Below, piece after piece: positions 53,015 to 57,805 of a DNA stretch of 57,805 bases (positions are counted from its first letter, which is position 1; each line of letters opens with the position of its first letter). The DNA is from Gammaproteobacteria bacterium. GTDB lineage: Bacteria > Pseudomonadota > Gammaproteobacteria > Steroidobacterales > JABDKV01. The stretch is from the NCBI GenBank assembly GCA_029862165.1, contig JAOTXU010000020.1, positions 1-57,805 of the forward strand. The letters are read 5' to 3'. A program made the position numbers and the translations under genes. The notes beneath the pieces were generated by a model, which did no database searches, had not been told where the DNA came from, and worked only from the letters and a program-made list of their open reading frames with translations.

Positions 53015-53791
53015 GTGTCGCATTCGTTGCTTCAGTGCCGGAATCTTGATGTCGCCATCGGTGATTTGCTTTTGGTCGCGAAATTGAACCTGGATGTGCA
53101 CGCCGGTGAACTGGTGTGCATTATTGGATGCAATGGTGCCGGTAAGAGCACTTTGATGCATACGCTGGCCGGATTGAACGATGTGGCTGGCGATCTCGAA
53201 CTAATGCAAACACCGCTGACTTCGTTATCGCGCATAGATGTGGCACGCAACGTGGCGTTACTGGCACAACAACAGGAAGATGCCTTCCCGGCCACGGTAC
53301 GCGAAACCGTTTTGCTGGGGCGGCATCCCCACCTCGGCTTCTGGGAATGGGAAACAGCGAAGGATCAGCAAATTGCTATGGAATCTCTGTCGTCGCTGAG
53401 CTTGGCCGGTCTTGCCGAACGTGACATTGGCACGCTGTCCGGCGGTGAGCGACAACGGGTTGCTTTGGCTACAGTGCTAACGCAACAACCGTCGCTTTAT
53501 TTACTCGATGAACCGCTGAACAACCTTGATCCGAAGCACCAGCTCTCCGTAATCAAGCGTTTTCGCGATCTCAGCACACAGGGAGCAGCGACGATTGCAA
53601 TTTTGCACGATCTCAACCTCGTGTCGCGTTTCGCCGACAGAGTACTGCTGCTTTACGGGCCAAAGGAAAACGGACATTGGCAGTTTGGAACACTCGACGG
53701 GTGCTTAACTACAGAAAATCTGACTCGTCTCTATCAGACACCGATACAACGTTTTACTTACGACAGCCACACATTCTTCGTGCAAACCTAA
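53015..53791 (+). CDS. BtuD-like ABC transporter ATP-binding protein
   Basis: A 258-residue ATPase of the FecE/BtuD class that powers uptake of B12, haem or siderophores. Walker A is GCNGAGKST (about 38-46), the signature LSGGERQRVALA, Walker B LYLLDEPLNNLD, and the switch His is in ILHDLNLVSRFA. No permease or binding protein is adjacent. The close riboswitch-btuB-adenosyltransferase cluster suggests vitamin B12, and the lone FecCD permease at 17614 could be the partner. It overlaps the end of the convergent phosphatase gene by 4 bases. Confidence 0.88.
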   Translation: MSHSLLQCRNLDVAIGDLLLVAKLNLDVHAGELVCIIGCNGAGKSTLMHTLAGLNDVAGDLELMQTPLTSLSRIDVARNVALLAQQQEDAFPATVRETVLLGRHPHLGFWEWETAKDQQIAMESLSSLSLAGLAERDIGTLSGGERQRVALATVLTQQPSLYLLDEPLNNLDPKHQLSVIKRFRDLSTQGAATIAILHDLNLVSRFADRVLLLYGPKENGHWQFGTLDGCLTTENLTRLYQTPIQRFTYDSHTFFVQT

Positions 53792-54588
53792 CCCTCGCCA
53801 CTTAGCATCGCCAGAATGGGATCGTGCAAGGTGTAATTGGTCGCCAGAACACTGGTCGTGGCTAAGCCTACCGCTTGGCCCGCCAAGTCGGTGAAGCGAC
53901 CACCCGCTTCTTTTATCAGCAAGCTCAAAGCGGCAATGTCGAGAATATTCACATCGGATTCGATTACCGCATCAATCTTTCCGGCAGCCAGCAGATGATA
54001 ATGATAAAAATCGCCATAGCCTCGGATGCGTGAAACGTTGCTGATCAGCTTGCCCAGTTGAGCCCACTGTGGGCCCTGTGCCAACGTATGCGTGTTACCG
54101 GTAGACAGGCTCATGTCAGAGAACTGATCGACATCACTTATGCGCACCGGCACATCGTTGATAAAAGCACCGCCCCCTTTTTCTGCAGTGGCTACTTCAG
54201 CAAAAACCGGCGCATTGGAAACACCCAAGATAATCTCATCGGCGCGCATCAAGGCGATTTGCACCGAGAAAAACGGATAACCACGCACAAAACTCTTGGT
54301 TCCATCCAGTGGATCGACCAGCCACACGTATTCGGCATCCATATCGGACGCCCCCGACTCTTCACCAAAAAACCCGTCGCCAGGAAACGCTTGCGACAGA
54401 ATCTCTTTTATGGTTTTTTCACTTTCCAGATCGGCGATCGTAACCGGCGTACGATCCGCTTTCAGCTGCACGGAAACGTTGCCCTGGTAGTAATGGCGTT
54501 GTATGTCCGCGGCCGCAGCAGCAGCTTCCATCGCTTTTTCCATTCGAGTTATGCGTTGCACTGCTTTGAATCCCCGGAGATTGAGCAT
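53788..54588 (-). CDS. Inositol monophosphatase family phosphatase (HisN-like)
   Basis: A 266-residue Mg-dependent phosphatase. The metal and phosphate motifs are all seen: ADLESEK, GEESG, LVDPLDGTKSF and the C-terminal SDVNILDIAAL. The layout is closest to histidinol-phosphatase HisN, but inositol-phosphatase or PAP phosphatase activity is also possible. The ATG at 54588 is chosen because a GTG at 54624 would overlap the -35 box of the riboswitch promoter on the other strand. Confidence 0.85.
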   Translation of the reverse strand: MLNLRGFKAVQRITRMEKAMEAAAAAADIQRHYYQGNVSVQLKADRTPVTIADLESEKTIKEILSQAFPGDGFFGEESGASDMDAEYVWLVDPLDGTKSFVRGYPFFSVQIALMRADEIILGVSNAPVFAEVATAEKGGGAFINDVPVRISDVDQFSDMSLSTGNTHTLAQGPQWAQLGKLISNVSRIRGYGDFYHYHLLAAGKIDAVIESDVNILDIAALSLLIKEAGGRFTDLAGQAVGLATTSVLATNYTLHDPILAMLSGEG

Positions 54589-54617
54589 TACCAGTGTAAC
54601 GCAAGCCCCGAGCGTGC

Positions 54618-54647
54618 TTGACACCCGGTGTGCAACTCACCCACAAT
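54618..54647 (+). promoter_or_regulatory. Promoter of the cobalamin riboswitch-btuB transcript
   Basis: TTGACA (54618-54623), an 18-base spacer and CACAAT (54642-54647). The expected start near 54654 is exactly where the riboswitch P1 helix begins, which supports the call. Confidence 0.6.
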
Positions 54648-54654
54648 CGCCCGT

Positions 54655-54841
54655 CGCCAGGTAACGGGAAGTCGGTACGCCCAAGCGCTTATTCCGACGC
54701 TGCCCCCGCAACGGTGTTCGAGTCGGTCATCGCTGGATGATCGTGAGTAATCGGCGGTTTTCCGCAGCCACTGCATCAAATCGATGTGGGAAGGCGACTA
54801 CTCAGGCCCTGCCGCTCGTAAGCCCGGAGACCGACCTGGTG
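54655..54841 (+). ncRNA. Cobalamin (adenosylcobalamin) riboswitch
   Basis: The conserved B12 core is clear: GGGAAGTCGGT near 54666-54676, GCTGCCCCCGCAACGGT at 54699-54715 and AAGCCCGGAGACCGACCTG at 54820-54838. P1 closes between CCAGGT (54657-54662) and ACCTGG (54834-54839). With B12 bound, such RNAs hide the downstream ribosome site. Here CCTCCCG (54877-54883) is exactly complementary to the btuB ribosome site CGGGAGG (54915-54921), so the switch probably works on translation. Confidence 0.95.
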
Positions 54842-54927
54842 AGTTAGAAATATCCGCGGCGGGCGGTGGTCGGGATCCTCCCGGCTATTAAGCCTTCCGC
54901 CATGCATCAGTGTGCGGGAGGGCATAC

Positions 54928-56715
54928 GTGATACAAACAACCCCAATCCTTGTAGCATTTATTTGTCTGGCATCTGCGGTATCGGCCGATGACACGGCCC
55001 TTGAGCGTATCATTGTGACGGCTACCCGTATGGAAATGCCCGTCGACCAGGCATTGTCCTCGGTGATTGTCATTGATCGCGAACAGATAGAACGCAGTCT
55101 GGCAGCCGATGTCGCCGAATTACTACGCTTTCACGCAGGCCTGGAACTGGGTCGCAACGGCGGGCCGGGCCAGACAACCTCACTTTTCATCCGCGGCACC
55201 GAAAGCAATCACACACTTGTGATGATCGACGGTGTTGAGGTCAATCCCGGGACGCTCGGTGCCGCCGCATTGCAAAATATTTCGCCACGCCTGATCGAAC
55301 GCATCGAAATTGTCAAAGGTCCGAGATCGTCCTTGTATGGCTCCGAAGCAATCGGCGGCGTGATCAATATCATTACGCGCGACACTCAGGGATTCGAGGC
55401 CCGTGCCGGCGGTGGTCGTTACAATACCCGGGAGGCATCGCTTAGCACCGGCATGGCAGGCGCACTCGGCAGCGTATCGACCAGCTTGAGCCAGCTCAAT
55501 AGTGATGGTTTTCCCACCCGGACCGAAGCAGGGCTGCCGGACCGCGGCTACGATAATCGTTCGCTGGGACTAAACGCGTCTACGACGCTCGGCAAAGCTG
55601 ATTTGTCATTCCGGCACTGGCAGAGTTCAGGCAATACTGAGTACCTCGATTTCCTACTCAATCCTGTAGATCAGGACTATCTCAACCAGGCCAGCGCGCT
55701 TAGTGTGGCCGGCCAGCCGACCAAACTTTGGAAGACTACGCTGACCTTGAGCGACATCACCGATGACATCGAACAGCAGCAAAGTGCCGACTTCGCCAAA
55801 ACCGAACGTCTGACGCTCGACTGGCAAAACGATGTGGCGGTGGGTGACCGGCACAACGTCGTAACCGGCGTCTATCTGGCTCGGGAGAAAACTCGTGCCG
55901 AGAGTTTTGGCACCGGTTTCAACGAAGAAACGGACGTCAACGCTATCTACCTGGAAGATTACATCGACTTTGCACCGGGACAGTTACTTTTGGCAGCCCG
56001 CTATTCTGACCACGACAGCTTTGGCGACAAAACAACCTGGAATATCGAATACGGTCACCGGTTTGCAAACGGCTGGCGAGCGACAACTGCCATTGGTACT
56101 GGTTTCCGTGCGCCCGACGCCAGTGACCGCTTCGGTTTTGGCGGCAACCCCGGACTACGTTCTGAGGAATCGCGCAACATTGAGCTGGGTGTGGACCGAC
56201 GCTATGGCGAAAATCACTTGATCAGGTTCAGCCTGTTCCAGACCGACATTGATGACCTGATCGAATATGTCTTTGACCCGCTCACGTTTGCCGGGGGCAA
56301 CCTTAACGTCGCCGAAACCCGCATAAAGGGTATCGATGCCGGGTACCGATGGAGTAGCCCGCGATGGCAACTCGGTATCAGTGCATTGCTGCAGGATCCG
56401 GAAGATACGCAAACGGGTATGGAACTCGCGCGTCGCGCGCGACGCAGTCTGACCGTCAACGCTTTGCGCAACTTCGAAAATCACAGCGTTGGGCTGGATT
56501 TGCTGGCGACGTCAGAAAGACGCGACTCACCATTTAGTGACACGATCAACGCAGGCTATCTTCTTGCTAACCTCAACGCCCAATGGCAACTGTCTGAGAC
56601 CTGGTCTGTGCAGGGTCGGATCGAGAACCTTTTCGATCGCCACTATGAGACGGCCGCAAACTTCCGTTCAGCCGGTCGTGGCCTGTACGTGTCGGCGCGC
56701 TATCGGCTGCAATAG
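54928..56715 (+). CDS. btuB: TonB-dependent vitamin B12 receptor BtuB
   Basis: A 595-residue outer-membrane receptor importing cobalamin. The GTG at 54928 has GGGAGGG 5 bases upstream and opens a signal peptide (cleavage after SAVSA). A TonB box lies in ERIIVTATR (about 27-35). The plug domain (about 40-150) holds LFIRGTESNHTLVMIDGVEV and VKGPRSSLYGSEAIGGVINII, as in BtuB. The 22-strand barrel follows and ends with aromatic-rich YVSARYRLQ. It is controlled by the riboswitch in front and followed 21 bases later by the adenosyltransferase gene. Confidence 0.95.
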   Translation: MIQTTPILVAFICLASAVSADDTALERIIVTATRMEMPVDQALSSVIVIDREQIERSLAADVAELLRFHAGLELGRNGGPGQTTSLFIRGTESNHTLVMIDGVEVNPGTLGAAALQNISPRLIERIEIVKGPRSSLYGSEAIGGVINIITRDTQGFEARAGGGRYNTREASLSTGMAGALGSVSTSLSQLNSDGFPTRTEAGLPDRGYDNRSLGLNASTTLGKADLSFRHWQSSGNTEYLDFLLNPVDQDYLNQASALSVAGQPTKLWKTTLTLSDITDDIEQQQSADFAKTERLTLDWQNDVAVGDRHNVVTGVYLAREKTRAESFGTGFNEETDVNAIYLEDYIDFAPGQLLLAARYSDHDSFGDKTTWNIEYGHRFANGWRATTAIGTGFRAPDASDRFGFGGNPGLRSEESRNIELGVDRRYGENHLIRFSLFQTDIDDLIEYVFDPLTFAGGNLNVAETRIKGIDAGYRWSSPRWQLGISALLQDPEDTQTGMELARRARRSLTVNALRNFENHSVGLDLLATSERRDSPFSDTINAGYLLANLNAQWQLSETWSVQGRIENLFDRHYETAANFRSAGRGLYVSARYRLQ

Positions 56716-56736
56716 CCTCTGTGGCACACTGAGCAG

Positions 56737-57282
56737 ATGGGACACCGACTCAGCAAAATCTACACCCGCACCGGCGATTCCGGAACCACCGGGTTAGGCG
56801 ATGGTAATCGTGTCGAAAAAGACCATGATCTGGTCGAGGCCTATGGCACTGTAGACGAACTCAACAGCGTCGTCGGCATGATCCTGGCGCACGACATACC
56901 CAAAGTTGTGCGGGACTGTCTGGTGTCCGTACAGCATGATCTTTTTGATTTGGGCGGCGAGTTGTGCATGCCTGGACACAATCTCATCGATTCCGACTAC
57001 GTAACGCGCCTGGAACAAGCGCTGGACAAGTTCAACGAACCGTTACCGTCGCTGAAAGAATTCATACTGCCGGGTGGCGGACACGCCGCATCAGCGTGTC
57101 ATCTGGCACGCACTGTTTGCCGCCGCGCGGAACGACGCGTGTGGACTGCCGCACGTGATTTGGACATCAACGCAGAAACACCCAAATACTTGAACCGGCT
57201 ATCTGACTTGCTGTTCGTTATTGCGCGCGTGCTGGCACGGCACGAAACCGGTCAGGAAGTTCTCTGGCAGAGAAAATCATAA
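56737..57282 (+). CDS. pduO: Cob(I)alamin adenosyltransferase, PduO type
   Basis: A 181-residue trimeric enzyme that makes adenosylcobalamin from cob(I)alamin and ATP. The N-terminal ATP motif reads IYTRTGDSGTTGLGDG, with GTVDELNS, FDLGGELC and the C-terminal ARTVCRRAERR and LNRLSDLLFVIAR motifs. Key residues are intact. It is co-transcribed with btuB behind the B12 riboswitch, so its product probably feeds back on its own operon. A terminator follows at 57322. Confidence 0.96.
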   Translation: MGHRLSKIYTRTGDSGTTGLGDGNRVEKDHDLVEAYGTVDELNSVVGMILAHDIPKVVRDCLVSVQHDLFDLGGELCMPGHNLIDSDYVTRLEQALDKFNEPLPSLKEFILPGGGHAASACHLARTVCRRAERRVWTAARDLDINAETPKYLNRLSDLLFVIARVLARHETGQEVLWQRKS

Positions 57283-57288
57283 TCAATT

Positions 57289-57310
57289 GTGGGAGTGGCT
57301 CTAGCCGCTC
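57289..57310. repeat. REP-like palindrome
   Basis: GTGGGAGTGGCTCTAGCCGCTC resembles the short GTAGGAGCGGCTTTAGCCGC palindromes scattered between genes in many gammaproteobacteria. The stem is AGTGGCT/AGCCGCT with one G-T pair. It lies directly behind the adenosyltransferase stop, a typical REP place. Confidence 0.6.
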
Positions 57311-57321
57311 TTAATCAATCC

Positions 57322-57354
57322 GTCTGTCCCTCCTGGGGACAGACTCCTTTTTCT
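57322..57354 (+). terminator. Rho-independent terminator of btuB-pduO
   Basis: GTCTGTCCC (57322-57330) pairs with GGGACAGAC (57336-57344), with a 5-base loop, and TCCTTTTTCT follows. It lies about 40 bases past the adenosyltransferase stop. Confidence 0.85.
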
Positions 57355-57398
57355 CCCCACCCCGGGCAGCAGTATCTCGCCATTCAGGGCGCTGCAAT

Positions 57399-57805
57399 AT
57401 CGGTGACATGCGGCGAGAAAGAAGACGGCCGTTTGCCTGCGCCGACTTTCTTTCGGAGGCGCAGGTAAATGCCGGCTTCTAGGCTCGCCGTTTTCGCATT
57501 GCGCGTGATTCGCCCCTCCCCCTAACCGCTCTCTGGAGGAGAGAGGAAGAACTGAATCGCGGCAGGATGCCCCTCCTACGCAAGCACCACGAGATCGGTG
57601 ACATGCGGTGAGAAAGATGACGGCCGTTTGCCTGCGCCGACTTTCTTTCGGAGGCGCAGGTAAATGCCGGCTTCTAGGCTCGCCGCTTTCGCATTGCGCG
57701 TGATTCGCCCCTCCCCCTAACCCGCTCTCTGGAGCCGCTCCTACGCAAGCACCACGAGATCGGTGACATGCGGCGAGAAAGATGACGGCCGTTTGCCTGC
57801 GCCGA
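57399..57805. repeat. Imperfect tandem repeat array, 195- and 165-bp units
   Basis: Three copies start with ATCGGTGACATGCGG at 57399, 57594 and 57759; the last is cut by the window end. The first 140 or so bases of units 1 and 2 are nearly identical, while the 195-base unit has an extra stretch near GGAGGAGAGAGGAAG. Each complete unit holds a hairpin with CCTGCGCC and GGCGCAGG arms around GACTTTCTTTCGGA, plus a run CCCCTCCCCCTAAC. I see no coding frame, phage or transposase signal. The array may continue outside the window. Confidence 0.85.

Noticed and set aside
57399..57805. CRISPR array at the right edge
   Set aside because: The units are 165-195 bp and nearly identical throughout, with no short repeat/variable spacer pattern and no cas gene.

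Overview
The window looks like chromosomal DNA of a free-living gammaproteobacterium. The main evidence is the rrn leader with its boxA, the erpA-bactofilin-DUF6776/hemJ/rppH neighbourhood next to tyrS, an M23 endopeptidase and anmK, the S46 and S9 peptidases, and a VPLPA-CTERM protein. This layout recalls marine-sediment lineages such as Woeseiaceae and other Chromatiales-like groups. That placement is inferred from gene content and has not been tested with a tree. No phage, transposase, CRISPR array or plasmid backbone was found.

Layout. Bases 1-1130 hold the 5' part of a 16S rRNA gene read leftward, with its leader and a strong rrn promoter. Next come a cyclase remnant, an S9 peptidase, an M6 metalloprotease with a cysteine-knot-like tail, a membrane protein, a flavin disulfide reductase and a VPLPA-CTERM surface protein (1.4-9.9 kb). 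A housekeeping and envelope block follows (10-17.5 kb): tyrS, M23 endopeptidase, anmK, ppx/gppA, erpA, bactofilin, DUF6776, hemJ, rppH. At 17.6-23.4 kb lie a lone FecCD-type permease, an fbpABC-type ferric iron importer and a diguanylate cyclase. From 23.5 to 33 kb there are an Arg/Tyr-rich secreted protein, an aldehyde dehydrogenase, a receiver-EAL phosphodiesterase, an S46 dipeptidyl-peptidase, a second bactofilin, a threonine-synthase-like enzyme, a CysZ-like protein and a metallophosphoesterase.

The accessory-looking part is 33-46 kb. An operon of small membrane protein, methyltransferase, GbsR/MarR regulator, membrane protein and alpha/beta hydrolase starts behind a perfect 12-bp inverted repeat that covers its -10 box. 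It is followed by a GST and a predicted aspartic protease fused to TPRs and a dead trypsin-like domain. A second operon (41.2-45.6 kb) holds a 44-residue lipoprotein, XpaC, TelA, an SPFH-GYF2 protein and a double zinc-ribbon membrane protein. It looks like an envelope-stress assembly without the usual PspA or Ter partners.

The right end (48.8-57.3 kb) holds a compact run of gamma-glutamyltransferase, MBL hydrolase, pdxH (overlapping by 32 nt), a CPXCG protein, a membrane Zn protease and a BtuD-like ATPase. It then holds a convergent inositol-monophosphatase-family gene and a cobalamin riboswitch controlling btuB and a PduO-type adenosyltransferase. The lone permease at 17.6 kb may be the missing BtuC. 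The window ends in a REP-like hairpin, a terminator and imperfect tandem repeats of 165-195 bp.
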